Below, one piece after another: positions 46,167-57,134 of a stretch of DNA of 64,000 nt. The stretch comes from Metaphire vulgaris (lineage: Eukaryota > Annelida > Clitellata > Crassiclitellata > Megascolecidae): contig CM030863.1 of NCBI GenBank assembly GCA_018105865.1, positions 2,826,101 to 2,890,100 of the forward strand. The letters run 5' to 3'. The notes under the pieces were generated by a model. The model was given only the letters and a program-made list of their open reading frames with translations, had not been told where the DNA came from and ran no database searches. The first letter of the stretch is position 1. Every line of letters begins with the position of its first letter. Both the position numbers and the translations under genes were made by a program.

Positions 46167-46304
46167 CTGCTACAACATTATGGTCTTTTATTGAAAATGA
46201 TGGATTTCTTATGAGAACTCCAGATCCCCCACTGGAGGTCAACATTTTCGGATTGGAGACGTTCGACATCAACGCCCATTATTTAGTCAAGTCATCGGAG
46301 CACG
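46167..46304 (+). CDS. Candidate phase 1-1 exon upstream of the GT61 gene
   Basis: Between a possible acceptor (GACTTTAG/CT) and donor (CACG/GTTAGT) lies a 138-nt open segment, including LWSFIENDGFLMRTPDPP and LETFDINAHYLVKSSEH. I do not recognise it. If joined to the next acceptor at 46408 it reads 8 more codons to a TGA that overlaps the GT61 ATG (TGATG). It could belong to another gene or an alternative leader. Confidence 0.3.
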
Positions 46305-46434
46305 GTTAGTTTCAAGAACTTCTCAACCTGCCATGTTAGTATTTTACACATGAGGAATTTTTCGTAGTAACTTAACGGTAGATGTGAATTTTTGTTCTAT
46401 TTGCAGCATATTCTGGAGATTCAACAGTGAAGTG

Positions 46435-47712
46435 ATGAACGTCACCACCAACAGATCACGGACTTATTTCATCGTTTCTCTGCTCTTGTTTTTTCTCAAT
46501 GCATTTGTTTATTTGGCATTTCCTGATTATAGTGTTATAGCAGTATTTAAAACGAAGACCAACCAGACGCATGGAAGGCTGCATTCATTCAGATCAATCT
46601 CGACTCCTGGAATATTCACCTTTCATAACGTGTGCTTGGAGCGTCTTCCTTCTCCGTTTACCACACACGTGCACGAAATAAGTTTCCAAGTCACTCAGAA
46701 AATCGTTATTTACGATCAAACACAAAAACGCATGGGCAACCAACGACTCGGTATTTCCGGTCCAAATGGTCATCCATGGAACTATTATGACATCCAATTT
46801 TTAAACGAATCATTGTCTTTGATGAACTTCACGCTTAGCGATCAAGTGGCTTACTTTGTATCGTCCAGATGTCCGGGAAACTTGCACCATTTTTTCGAGG
46901 AAGAATACATTCCGCTATACAGCGTCGTTCGTCTGTCAAACATGCTGTATCCAGGGGCCGAAAATGTAATCCTATATCCAACTCCAAAAACAGACCACAA
47001 CACCTTTTGCCGGAACTTCAGTACTTACGATGAAATCATGAGAACGCTTCATACGACCGGTTTTCACGATGTCTACTATAACGCAGCGAATAACACCTGC
47101 TTTCGAAACGCAGTATTCGGCAGCCGCAAAATTCTTAACGACAGTCGTGAAGTCGTTGATCACCTCATACGCAGCTACAATCTATCGGGGATATGTTCCC
47201 GCGATAAGGCGAAGCATTTCACCGTCATATCTAGAAGTACTCGTCGAATTATAAACATCAACGATCTGGTCGGATGGGTTTTGGACAGCGGATTTGACAG
47301 AGAATTTGTGAGAGTAGTCATATTTGAAAGTCTTTCTATACGAGAGCAGATGATCGCGGCGTGCACTTCGAAAGTAATGCTTGGCATCGATGGAGCGGCG
47401 TTGCAGTGGTCAATGCTGATGCCCGAGGGTTCACACGTCGTTGAAATGTCTTGGCCATCGCGTTCTTGGGGCTTCTTCTACGCTCAACTTCTACCGTCGT
47501 ATCGACTCAACTATCATCAAGTCGAGCTGAAGGATATTAGATTTAATTTTACTTCCTACGAATTACGAATGCGAAATGGAGGTAAAGTTGGAGTCGAAGA
47601 GAGAGAAAATATGAAGAAATCCCCACCACATGAACTTTGGAAATGGTCTGACGCGTTCTTGCATCACGAAGAATTGAACGTGACGTTGACGAATATTTCT
47701 ACAGTAGGTTAA
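46435..47712 (+). CDS. GT61-family glycosyltransferase, type II membrane protein
   Basis: Predicted endoplasmic reticulum/Golgi glycosyltransferase of the EOGT/POMGNT2 (DUF563) type, which adds GlcNAc or xylose to protein or glycan acceptors. I start at the ATG at 46435 because an acceptor (GTTCTATTTGCAG) lies at 46395-46407, so codons before it are intronic. The 425-residue product has a signal anchor at about 11-33, many N-glycosylation sequons, and conserved GT61 blocks: CPGNLHHFFEEEYIPLY (146-162), FTVISRSTRRIININ (262-276), VVIFESLSIREQMIAACTSK (294-313), GIDGAALQ (317-324) and MPEGSHVVEM (329-338). The common HGA motif is DGA here, which might affect activity. The C-terminal fibronectin domain of POMGNT2 is absent. 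Coding sequence is uninterrupted; an AATAAA lies at 47829. Its exact acceptor cannot be told from sequence. Confidence 0.85.
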   Translation: MNVTTNRSRTYFIVSLLLFFLNAFVYLAFPDYSVIAVFKTKTNQTHGRLHSFRSISTPGIFTFHNVCLERLPSPFTTHVHEISFQVTQKIVIYDQTQKRMGNQRLGISGPNGHPWNYYDIQFLNESLSLMNFTLSDQVAYFVSSRCPGNLHHFFEEEYIPLYSVVRLSNMLYPGAENVILYPTPKTDHNTFCRNFSTYDEIMRTLHTTGFHDVYYNAANNTCFRNAVFGSRKILNDSREVVDHLIRSYNLSGICSRDKAKHFTVISRSTRRIININDLVGWVLDSGFDREFVRVVIFESLSIREQMIAACTSKVMLGIDGAALQWSMLMPEGSHVVEMSWPSRSWGFFYAQLLPSYRLNYHQVELKDIRFNFTSYELRMRNGGKVGVEERENMKKSPPHELWKWSDAFLHHEELNVTLTNISTVG

Positions 47713-48138
47713 TGTTAGACGAAACTTCTGAATTTAAAAAATTCGCACGCGAGTGTATTCAAATGTAAAGTTTTGGGCAAATTAGTTGGAACAAGCTGAA
47801 ATCTATCCAGGGAAAAGCTGTAGTGTTTAATAAAATAAGTTGTGCACACTTAACAGTAAGTTCAGAAGCACGTTTTGGCAATGAATCGATGAGTTCCTGG
47901 CGCATGGGTCTAAGCTCGATTCCGTGATTTCTCTACCAGACTTGCATGACCGGACAGCCATCTTCTCCTTCGGAACCAGGGCATTTTCGCCCATTCACCG
48001 GCGTCATGAATATCAGAGTACCAGGGTACCAGATAAGTTGAGATACTGAAATTAAAACTCGATCCTGAGCAGCAGAAACGATCGATCTAATCTCGTAGAT
48101 TAATCACATGAATAAGTATCGTGGTAGCAATATGTTAA
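47713..48138. other. GT61 3' flank
   Basis: Contains AATAAA at 47829-47834, a plausible polyadenylation signal giving a ~130 nt 3' UTR. No other gene. Confidence 0.5.
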
Positions 48139-48210
48139 CCCCTTAACTGGGGATCCCGGATATATCCGTCCATTTTACATTGAGTTACAGTTAAATACAC
48201 GGTTAAGGGG
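48139..48210. mobile_element. 72-bp TTAA-bounded micro-MITE (piggyBac-like)
   Basis: TTAA, then CCCCTTAACTGGGGATCC to CACGGTTAAGGGG, then TTAA (48135-48138, 48211-48214). Confidence 0.82.
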
Positions 48211-48624
48211 TTAATATATTTAGGTATAAGTAGGAAAACTATGTTATCGAGATTAAAGACGAGAATTCTAGACTGAACATTGAGTTGAGAGGCATAGAAC
48301 GTTGATAACAATAGATTAGTCACGATTATGTTTACTTGTCCATAGAGGACTTGCATGCGTCGGCCTAAGGACATTTGAATTCCGTAGTACTTCTTATTAA
48401 ACTAACTCCTAACCCGTCAAAAATGACGGGGGATTATGGCTGTTTTATCACCAGATTTTGTGCAAATTCAATAGCATTTTGCGCAATTAATTGCCCTTAA
48501 CTCGCCGCCTTTGTCTTCAACCGAGTTGACGCCCATTCGCATGAATTTTCTGAAACTTGATAGTCAACGTAAGTGTAATAAATGATTCGGCAGTATATCC
48601 TGGCAAAAGACCAACCAGCAAAAT

Positions 48625-49400
48625 TTGAGCTATGCTGCACACGTAAACAACCTCATCACCGATGGGAAGGAAGTGGAAAATGTCACCCAGTTCATTTGCT
48701 TGGGCAGCGTTCAGAGCTCAGACGATAGATGCACCTCTGACATCAGTCGCAGGATTGGCTTAGCAGTTTCTGCTATGAGATCACATCAACGCTTATGGAG
48801 TCAAAGCCACGTCGAGCTCTGTACAAAGTTGCGTTTCTATCAGATATGTGTTCCATCCCACCCCACCCCACCCCTATCCTGCTCTATGTCTCTGAAACTT
48901 GAACACTTTTAGAACGTGATACGAAACGATTAGGGGAACATGGGACAAGATGACGTGGTTAACGTAAAATTACCGTTTTCTATGTATCTTTTTTCTTCCA
49001 TTTGGCAATCGTCAATTTGCCCCGTTCGTCATCTTGCCCCATGTTCCCCTACAGGCCTTCCGCCTACGCTATCAACGTCAGAATCGGCATCTTCGCTGGT
49101 GCGATCATACAGTATAGCAAATGACATCGTTTCATCGTGTACGGGATTGACATCAATACCTAGGTCGTTGCCGTACGGCATTATTCAGTTACGTTGCCCG
49201 GTTGATCGTTAACACTCCAACGCATGACGCCCTTGTCTGCGACATAGCACGTCGCCATCTCCGACCCCGCGAACTGAAAACGACTACCCGAAGAGTCAAC
49301 GACGTTCTTGGATCCAGGAGATCGGAGACGGGGTCCCCCTCCGCTATAGCGCGTGATTTTCTGCAATGCTCACTGGAAATAATGACCAAATTTTTGGTGT
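48625..49400 (+). pseudogene. LINE ORF2 C-terminal fragment, split by a TA-target MITE
   Basis: The first part reads VTQFICLGSVQSSDDRCTSD, then ISRRIGLAVSAM, the F.YLGS..SSDG....DI.RRIGLA...M block. After the 48933-49049 insertion, readings resemble the following LINE blocks (FRLRYQRQNRHLRWCDH, then THDALVCDIARRH). Multiple lesions. Confidence 0.7.
48933..49049. mobile_element. MITE with TA target duplication (Tc1/mariner-like)
   Basis: A 117 bp element with inverted ends GGGGAACATGGGACAAGATG / CATCTTGCCCCATGTTCCCC between TA dinucleotides (48931-48932, 49050-49051). Confidence 0.8.
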
Positions 49401-49568
49401 TATGAAGCCGCCGAAAATTCGACCTATGAGAGTCTATTCGAACGTTTGCGATAAAGGTAGGATAACCAATATCGAGTAGAAATCCATCGTACCCACTTGC
49501 GCTTAAGAAGACAGAAAACAAGGCGACACAGGCTGTTTTGATACAAAACATCCGCAGACTAATGTCCA

Positions 49569-49858
49569 GTGGCGGTTCCAGGAATTCTTGGTGGGGGGAT
49601 GAAAAAATGTATAATTTATATGAAGTTGGTGAGGGATGCAAAGTAAACAAATAAATGAGAGAAAAAAAGGCGATCCTTAGTGTTTTTTTCACACGAAATG
49701 TTAATAAACCTTGCCGGAAAAGACTGACAAGCAACAAAAAGTCATTCGCAGTATCTTAGTATCTTTCAGTAGATTTGTTCATGAACTTACTGCAAAAAAA
49801 TAGGTTGACAAGCAAAAAACGGCCATCCATCCCCATGCATCCGCGGTATTAAGTTCAC
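49569..49858. mobile_element. Degenerate hAT-type element (GGCGGTTCCAGGAATTC family)
   Basis: Starts CAGTGGCGGTTCCAGGAATT with GGGGGGATGAA inside and several TGACAAGCAA(A/C)AAA motifs, ending near CCCATGCATCCGCGG. Same family as 59256-59555; the right terminus is lost. Confidence 0.6.
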
Positions 49859-50287
49859 CGAATGGATGTAAAAATTTTAAAAGCCTACGAAAAAATATGC
49901 TGGTAAGCAACGGTAGTCGAACAAAGCACGACTTATGCGGATGCGGAACCCCTGCAGAGATCAAACGAATTAGTCGAAACACGAATGAAAGAACAGGAGA
50001 AATGGCGCAAATCAATCGAAGAAAAAAAAAACACAACATACAATATAATACCTCGATCACGGCAATCCACGATTCAATACAGGCAGCAACAACACCCGTA
50101 AAGGTTTACGGACACTGAAACAACGCAGCGAAATGGCAAAGGGAGACATGAACAAGCATATGGATATATTAGGCTAATAACCATAGATCGCGAATGCTCC
50201 GGCAATGAAATAATAACACCAAAGAGCAACGGTAACATACAATGTTACGGATGTTTGGAGTTCTAGAATATAAGACGCAATTGCCCA
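49859..50287. other. Retroelement-like debris, no intact gene
   Basis: Short basic-residue frames such as 49897-50118 are not recognisable. Possibly part of the same old retroelement as 52150-52570. Confidence 0.25.
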
Positions 50288-50440
50288 TACAAGTAAGTAA
50301 GTAAGTAAACACGAAATTTCTATAGCGCTGCCCGAAAGCTTGGCGCAGTGTACCAGCTTATTCACGAGCTCTCAATCTAGGTAAATCCCTAGTCCAAAAT
50401 CCGTAGCCCGTGGTGGTCAAGGTTGTAGATAGGCACAATC
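50288..50440 (-). mobile_element. LINE 3' end with (AAGT)n tail, second copy
   Basis: (AAGT)n, then CACGAAATTTCTATAGCGCT, CCCGAAAGCTTGGCGCAGTG and CCGTGGTGGTCAAGG; matches 42788-42935. Confidence 0.7.
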
Positions 50441-50849
50441 CACGACATAAGTTATATCATCCGGGCAATACCAAACAGAATTCAAAATACAGATCCAGTC
50501 ACCAAGATCGTAAGGCTCCGCGTATACGAACGCGTTAATCAACGGTCACCAACTGTTATGTGTGATAACTGCGGACAGCAACGCACGCAAACTTGCTATA
50601 CCCGCAAAATATGCACATGGCTTAATTAAATACATGCCCGACGGATTGGAGACTGAATGGCACGACTATCGACGTGGATGGCGAAGCAACGATAAAGGTA
50701 TACACCTGCTTGAAAAGTTAAAATAATCCGATCAAATTTATAAGATCATCTTAGGTATGAATATTTTTGATGATAGCAAATGTAATGTGAACATAGGTTC
50801 AGTATCATTGCCTCACGGGCGACACAAATAGCATTATTATTATTATTTA

Positions 50850-51035
50850 CGACAATTTATATAACGCAGTAACATAACTGGAGCTAAAGTGAAGAGCGAT
50901 TAACGAAGGAGTCACTTATAAGATATGTTAAATAAGTGTGTCTTTAAGAGCTTCTCAAAACAGTCAGCAGCGGAATTTGCATTAATCACATCGTACGGCA
51001 ACGAGTTCCACAGAATAAAAGTTATTTTTCGAACT
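50850..51035 (-). pseudogene. L2/CR1-like LINE ORF2 terminus
   Basis: Minus strand LWNSLPYDVINANSAADCFE, then KLLKTHLFNISYK and stop, the WNSLP....F...LK.HLF ending, followed by a TATATAA-type 3' UTR. Confidence 0.75.
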
Positions 51036-52149
51036 TCTTAAATTTCAGCATACCCCCTTCAGCCTTTCTAAATACGCCCATGCTGGTGTTCATCTATAGC
51101 ATGACGATTTAGGAGAAAAACGAAGGGGACATTATGGTACTAATAAGAAATCTGAATAAACAGCTAGCAGAAATGCGGAATAATGCAGTCCTTGGAGATT
51201 ATTGGCTTCGGTTAATCTAACAACTGATATTTCTGTGCGGATGGCTCCTTCGTGACCGTGGCACTATTAGAATAATTTTGGCCAACCCCGAACGAAAGGA
51301 TTCGGGAAAAGCAAAACGTAGACTCCATCATTAAGTTACTGTCCTTAGCATTACGGCCGAGCAGACAGTTTGCCCCGAAGAACAGCCCAGACCATTATCG
51401 CAATTCGAGGCGAACTTCTCGCTTAATTATGTCAGAGATAAAGAGATGTTGAACCTATTGTACGCATATTGAGAACTCGGTTCGAAGTAGAAGCACCCAC
51501 GCGGAAAGATTTAATAGGTGAAAATACTGTGGTAAGGGCCTGGTACTTCCAAAAAGACTGTTAGAGATGATTTGCTATAAAGAAGATACCCGTTAGATAC
51601 AGTATGTTGCAATTGATAAACTCCGCATCCTTAAACATCTAGAAGTTGACATCCAGGACAAGAAAGGCCAAACAAAATGGTTTAATTGACTTATGGTCAT
51701 CGAGGAGAACAAGAAAGTGGACCCGGAATTTGCAAACGAATTCCGCAAACGAGGAGAGGATATTGGCTGAACTGGAGTGGAAATTCCATGTTATTCCTTA
51801 TGTGCTGTGAGAAATGTCAATGATGTGATCAGAAGCCCCGAAGTAACAATAACCCTTTGCGATTGCGCGAACTAAGATGCATAGACTGATGTGGCAAAAT
51901 TGCACAACCAGTAATAGAGGCTATAAATAAATATTTTCACTGCGCAAGGAAACGTTAGTAAATTTTCTATATCCGCCCCTATCAAGGACCGGTTACTGTA
52001 GGAAAAGCTTTCTTCGACCACGTAATTTTAATATTTTCTTTTCTCAATACGAATCCTAACAAAATAATGACCTGGTTTCGGGAGCCTGTTGTTCAAACAA
52101 CAATGCAGACTTATGGGCATTCGTAAGACAAGAACCTCCACCTTTTCCC
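51036..52149. other. Probable retroelement remnant, unreadable
   Basis: No open frame above 60 codons. Base composition and position suggest decayed polyprotein sequence upstream of the integrase-like fragment, but no RT or protease motif could be read. Confidence 0.25.
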
Positions 52150-52570
52150 CTTTCACCAGTGGACGGGTGGAATCGTGGTATGCACAGGAACCTGAATTCA
52201 TTGCCGGCCAATTCCGTAAACAGGTCGCAGAAAAACCGCCGTGATTATGCAGCACTCGTTGCTCATGCGTATGATGCCACGATACAAGAGGTACTCCCAT
52301 TTTTTAGCCTATGGGAGAGAGATGAGAGTCCATGTGGATAGCATCTACTGCTTCGCCCCTGAAGAACAGTGGAATAGTCACAGAAGACATGTGAGCGTAT
52401 GGAGTAAGCGTACGAAAGAAAAGGCCAGAGAACAAGAGAAATTAAAAGCCCAACGTAGGAAAAGCAAGCATGATTATACCATAAAATTCCCAAACTTTGA
52501 TGTAAGAGATCTAGTTTGGAACTATTACCATAGAAGTCACTCCGGGTCGAATATCAAATGACAAACACTT
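52150..52570 (+). pseudogene. Ty3/gypsy-type integrase C-terminal fragment
   Basis: Two overlapping frames (52159-52341 and 52241-52561, a frameshift near 52300) give VNRSQKNRRDYAALVAHAYD, then ATIQE, then FLAYGREMRVHVD and a basic tail with FPNFDVRDLVWNYYH. This is the end of the integrase catalytic core (W....L......N...H..TG.SPF.L.YGR..R.P.D) and the GD.V(W)-type C-terminal module of Ty3/gypsy elements. The D,D-35-E core is not intact. Confidence 0.65.
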
Positions 52571-53278
52571 GGGATTGGTGTCTTAGCGTGGTCAAAAAAT
52601 ATAGGATCGGCAAACGCTCGTATTAAACATACGAAGCGTAACTACACATTGGTAAACAACGCCAACAAGTCAAAAAGAGTAATGGTGTGGAATTAACTAA
52701 ACCTAGCATGCCCCTCGGACCGTGAATTGCCCCCTCCCCATCAAAATGAGCTCGAGGAGGAAAGAATTAAGCCAAGTACCCCGTCAGAGAATGAGACTCC
52801 CGCAGCGTCCCTTCATGCCTACCCCAGGGTTGGGTGGGGATCAGGGCATGTTTTAAGAAAAATTTATCACTGCACAAGGTGACGACCTTTCACCCAAGTT
52901 GCAACTTTTAAAAAGTAGCGACGACCTTTTTTTTGCTTGTCACCACATTTCACAAGGAAGATAGCCCTTTGTTTTGCTTGTCAAGGTTTTTGGAGACTTA
53001 GACCTTGCCCCCAAAACATTAATCTTATCACTGCACATTTCCAATGTATCACTGCACATTGTGTGTGTATCACTGGTGGGCATGATAACCGCCCGAGGCG
53101 ACAGCAGGATTATACGCGAGAATCTAAAAAAAAGGTCTGGCATCTATAGAGACAATCAGGAGTGTCCAAAGACCGGAATATATATATATTTATATTTATA
53201 TATTTATTTATTTATTTATTTATTTATTTATTTGCCGTAAATTGCGAGTATGATGGCAAACGACACTTGCTTTGGTAG
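52571..53278. other. Repeat debris and (TTTA)n
   Basis: 52815-53100 contains paired TTTTTTTGCTTGTCA motifs and repeated ATCACTGCACA. About 53165-53232 is (TATT)n. No gene. Confidence 0.4.
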
Positions 53279-53498
53279 ATTTGGAAAATTATGTATTTCT
53301 CTGTCAATTACAATCAACGATGGCGTGTCACGAATGACGGATTCGCGACAGATTCGAGCCAGAGTGCCAAAGCTGCGCTCGATAGTTTCTATGCAGTGAA
53401 GCGTACGCTCAGCATTACAAGTGAACTGGAGCGTTACGAGGATAAACAGAGGGCGAGTGAAAGAAGTCGACGACTGGCAACACGTGAACCACGTGCAG
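53279..53498 (+). CDS. Candidate exon of an unidentified gene
   Basis: A 220-nt open segment between an acceptor (TTGCTTTGGTAG/AT) and a strong donor (GCAG/GTAATA), phase 0 in and phase 1 out. It codes a polar, probably helical stretch, MYFSVNYNQRWRVTNDGFAT to LERYEDKQRASERSRR. GC content is higher than in flanking DNA, as in the other exons here. No family recognised; partner exons not confirmed. Confidence 0.4.
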
Positions 53499-53608
53499 GT
53501 AATATTCGAGTCCATCGCTTCTCGTCAGCCTACAGCTACAGGCACCTCGACGCACAACTATCCAGTCGGTGCTGGGACAAAATGTAACACTAATTCTAAC
53601 CCTAACCC

Positions 53609-53690
53609 TAAACCGTGACATTTTGTTCGCTGACATTTTGTTCCCATGACATTTTGTCCCCATGACATTTTGTCCGCGGACATTTTGTTC
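53609..53690. repeat. (GACATTTTGTYC)n short tandem repeat
   Basis: Five irregular units of TGACATTTTGTTC / GTCCC after AACCCTAACCCTAA. The facing ACAAAATGT at 53577-53585 suggests an inverted-repeat element boundary. Confidence 0.6.
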
Positions 53691-53943
53691 GACCACGATC
53701 CAGCCTATCGAAGAAACAGTCCTTCCGCAAACCGACCTTCCGAGAGAGACCCCCACACACATCATTCCCGTCGCCGAAATCACACCTGGAGTGGCACCAA
53801 CGAGTGGAGACGACTTCATCGGCGACGTTCATTACGTTATCCTGGCGTCATGCATGCAAACGCTGGCGCAAGAAGATTTCCCCATTCTGAACCCTGCCTT
53901 CAGAAAACAACGGTCCTCTCTCTACAACCGAACTGGTGCGTAG
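53691..53943 (+). CDS. Candidate coding segment, unidentified
   Basis: An open frame ending TAG at 53941-53943 reads IQPIEETVLPQTDLPRETPT, then DFIGDVHYVILASCMQTLA and AFRKQRSSLYNRTGA. Composition looks protein-like and GC-rich. The tandem repeat at 53609-53690 may be inserted in the same exon. It may belong with 53279-53498 but phases do not join cleanly. Confidence 0.3.
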
Positions 53944-54029
53944 GGGGACCTTGGTCAGTCGAGCAGAGGTCGGTCGAGTTAGACAGGTATCACACCGCCT
54001 TCCTGGTGGAACTGGACGAACAAACACAA

Positions 54030-54046
54030 CCTATATATATATATTA

Positions 54047-54102
<56 letters not shown>
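54030..54102. repeat. (TA)n microsatellite
   Basis: An almost pure TA array. Confidence 0.92.
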
Positions 54103-54104
<2 letters not shown>

Positions 54105-55635
54105 CCTAGTGATCATCGAAACTGACGACTACCTACCAGACCTGATTGGTTTAATGTGACGACGTTCAGTGCCAGTGAAAGCATTGGAAGAAAAACAGGA
54201 AAAGCCGATGGAGGACAAGTAGATGCATCAACAATAAGTAGGTTAGGTTAGGCTAGGTTAGGTTAAAAAGTCAATTTATATAGCGCAAAAACTCTTGAAC
54301 GAAGAGCTAAAGGCTAGAGCGCTTTACTCTAGTACGATGTCTCGAAGAAATAAGTTTCACGTTTCCTTGCGAACGAATCAAGATTGGACTCTCTATAGTC
54401 ACGTGGCCAGGTAGAAATTGGTTTTACGAACGCCGAATCCAGAGAAACGTCCGAAGGTAACTCAAAATAACGAAAAACTAACGGCAGGTACAAGTAGCAG
54501 AACACCGCGCCACCTATCGAAGTCCGATATCAAAGTAGTCTGCAGCTATTGTACTGTACTGCTTGCTGCTATAGCGACGAATTAAGTTTAGTTCACTGTG
54601 TAGGCATTACTTCAGAGGTAATGTAGAAAGAGCTGGGCATTTTGTTTTGTACAATCTGTATATCCCGCTTGTTTTTCGCATTGCACTGTATCATGTCATG
54701 GTGAATTCTCGGAGTTTTCAGGCGGAGCTGAAATATTTCGCGTATATATTGGTGGGGCAGTGAAGAGATTTTGCAAGCAGCGTGAACGGATTTTTGTCCC
54801 TTTTTTCTGTAACCCAGCGCTCAGGGGCGGTTCCACGTTGGGGATGACTGAAGATGCATCCCCCTCCCCTCACGGGTCCACCGAAAATGCGTCTTCAATG
54901 GAAGATGATCGTCCAAACGGATTAGCCTTGATGTATATCCACCAAGACATGGACATATCCATATAGACAATGTCTTCAATAAATTCGCTTCCAGCAATAG
55001 AAAACTCGATTTTGCACTATGGCTTTGTACAACCAGACTAAAATGGCTTTTATACATTGTCTATTCTGAACATTAAATTTTATAAATCAAATCTACAGAT
55101 TCCTTCTAAACCGTTTACATATAAATCGATCTTATACATATAAATTGATCTTCCTAGAAATTCCTTGCTGCTATTCTTCACGCTTTAGGTGTGTGTCTGT
55201 TCCTTCATACACGCTGAAGATTAACCATCAATAATTAATTATTGGTAAGATGAGGTACAGACGATTTACCTGTAGATTGATAATCCCCTGCCCTTCCCCA
55301 GAAATGATAATCGAGTTTGATTTCGGCCAGTTGTCTGCGGCATTTTTGAACTTACAGTATGTAACACAGCTTAGATTAAATTACTAACTGCGTTCTGCAT
55401 GATTTCGAGGGATTTGTTTCAAGAATAGAAGATCATATATAGGCGATCGTGTTATTTTGATCGACTCATGGTACCATGAGATCATGGTACCAAAATGGAG
55501 CAAGCTCATTCATGTTGCAGTCTACCTTCGTAGCGACTAGCGAGGACGGCCGAACTAGCCTGAAGACAAGACATGGTACCATAGGAGTACGCCATTCGAA
55601 ACTTTGGAGACGCCTAAAACACGGGTCGCCAAATA
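54103..55635. other. No gene recognised
   Basis: Contains (GGTTA)-like GGTTAGGTTAGG near 54240, a LINE-tail-like TTTATATAGCGC near 54275, and a CAGGGGCGGTTCCACGTTGG fragment (54822) of the 59256 MITE family. 55560-55620 repeats GGTACCAT motifs. Confidence 0.4.
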
Positions 55636-55677
55636 ATGATGATGATGATGACGATGATGATGATGATGATGATGTTG

Positions 55678-55709
<32 letters not shown>

Positions 55710-55806
55710 AACGATGATGATGATGATGTTGTTGATGATGATGATGATGATGATGCTGATGATGGTGGTGGTGGTGACGGTGACGGTGATGGTGATGATG
55801 ATGATG
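55636..55806 (+). repeat. (GAT)n microsatellite, imperfect
   Basis: GAT/GGT array with interruptions. The poly-Asp and poly-Ser ORFs are artefacts. Confidence 0.9.
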
Positions 55807-55829
55807 TACAAATATGACGGCATATATCG

Positions 55830-56075
55830 GCGTAACTTGCCGTCTTCAATCTTGTAGTTCAGACTGAATCCTTTGTCTGTTGTTGACGAATCGGTGAAAC
55901 TGACTGTGACGAGAGAAACAGAACTGAATGGACAGATAGGGAGGCAGAGTTTTGCCGTAAAACTTCGGCGAAGCCTTTTCGGAACCAACAGAACAATAGA
56001 CCTACAGACAGAAATCAACACTTTCGCTGCAAACAGTAATAAGCCACGAGCGTGGAAGGGCAATAATCCAGTCAT
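55830..56075 (-). pseudogene. CUB-domain-like remnant
   Basis: The minus-strand frame includes VSLVTVSFTDSSTTDKGFSL, then NYKI, resembling the last strands of a CUB domain (L.V.F.TDSS....GF...Y). The N-terminal half and cysteines are missing, and the frame runs into the microsatellite. It may be a single exon of a real extracellular protein or a relic. Confidence 0.4.
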
Positions 56076-56094
56076 CGACTTCTACACGGTGATC

Positions 56095-56880
56095 ACGAAA
56101 ATCGGGACCCCCTAGATTAATGAAAATAACTCAACGAAAAGTCAACTAATATTCAACAAAGTTGTAGTACGTGTACTTTAGATAGTTCTAATGATATTCC
56201 ACTCATAGTTTGTGTTCAAACGGTCCGCCATTTGCTGCAATACACGCACGAAGACGCCTACGCAATTGCTTGAATGACGCATCAATGATGCCTTGATCAA
56301 TCTCGTCCCACACTTGCATGATGCGTTGTCACAGGTCCTCAATATCACGGACTTTCGTTCGGTGAACGCGTTCCTGCATAACACTCCAAATTTTATAATC
56401 CACCGGATTCAAATCCGGGCTGTTGGGTGGCCAGAGAGTAGGTGGAATGAAGTCCGGCGTTTTGTTACCTTACAGTTCAACTGTCTCTGGAGCTCTGTGT
56501 GCCGGTGCGCCGTCCTGTTGGAATGTGTAATAATCTGAGAAAGTTCGGGTGTCCGGCAGCAGTCCCTGCATCAGTAGAACGTCTCTGTAATACTTTCCGT
56601 TAACTTTCACCCGGCTCGACGAAGTGAATAGCTGTACGACCGAGTGCTGAAGCACCAACTGATACCATTAAGGACTTGGTGAAAGTCGGACGAGTACGCA
56701 GAAGACGAGCGCCAGTGATGTCCTTCTTTCTTGTACCAGCTGCAGCGTAGAGGCGAAATATTTTTTGAGGATCGAGACTGCCTCCTAGGCCTAATATAAT
56801 TAAAATTTCAGCATGATTGGTCAAAAGGTTGTTAAGTTATACTCATTAATCTAGGGGTCCCGATTTTCGTGATCACGGTG
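56095..56880 (-). mobile_element. Internally deleted mariner-type transposon
   Basis: Inverted ends CACGGTGATCACGAAAATCG / CGATTTTCGTGATCACCGTG-like lie between TA dinucleotides (56093-56094, 56881-56882). The 786 bp interior codes, on the minus strand and across frameshifts, the C-terminal half of a mariner transposase: SALGRTAIHFVEPGES, VKVNGKYYRDVLLMQGLLPD, DYYTFQQDGAPAHRA with one catalytic Asp, and a downstream region with the NSPDLNP-like block. The N-terminal DNA-binding part is gone. Confidence 0.85.
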
Positions 56881-56882
56881 TA

Positions 56883-57134
56883 TAGCGTCACTTAAAAATG
56901 GCATAGTAAACATACTGTACATATATTCACATATAGGATATCAGGTCGGACAATCGGATGACAGGGCATGACCATTAATGCGTTGTCCCTTTTCTTGAAA
57001 CTCGCATCGAACGAACAATACTTCTATGCACTCTAGGAGAGAGGCGCTATATAAATTTTCCAGTGTATTACATTTGCATTGCATTTCTAATCTCCTCTAA
57101 GCAGTTAATTTTATACGGAATTTCAAGCATTCTA
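56883..57134. other. No feature recognised
   Basis: Short spacer between the mariner element and a SINE. Confidence 0.4.
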
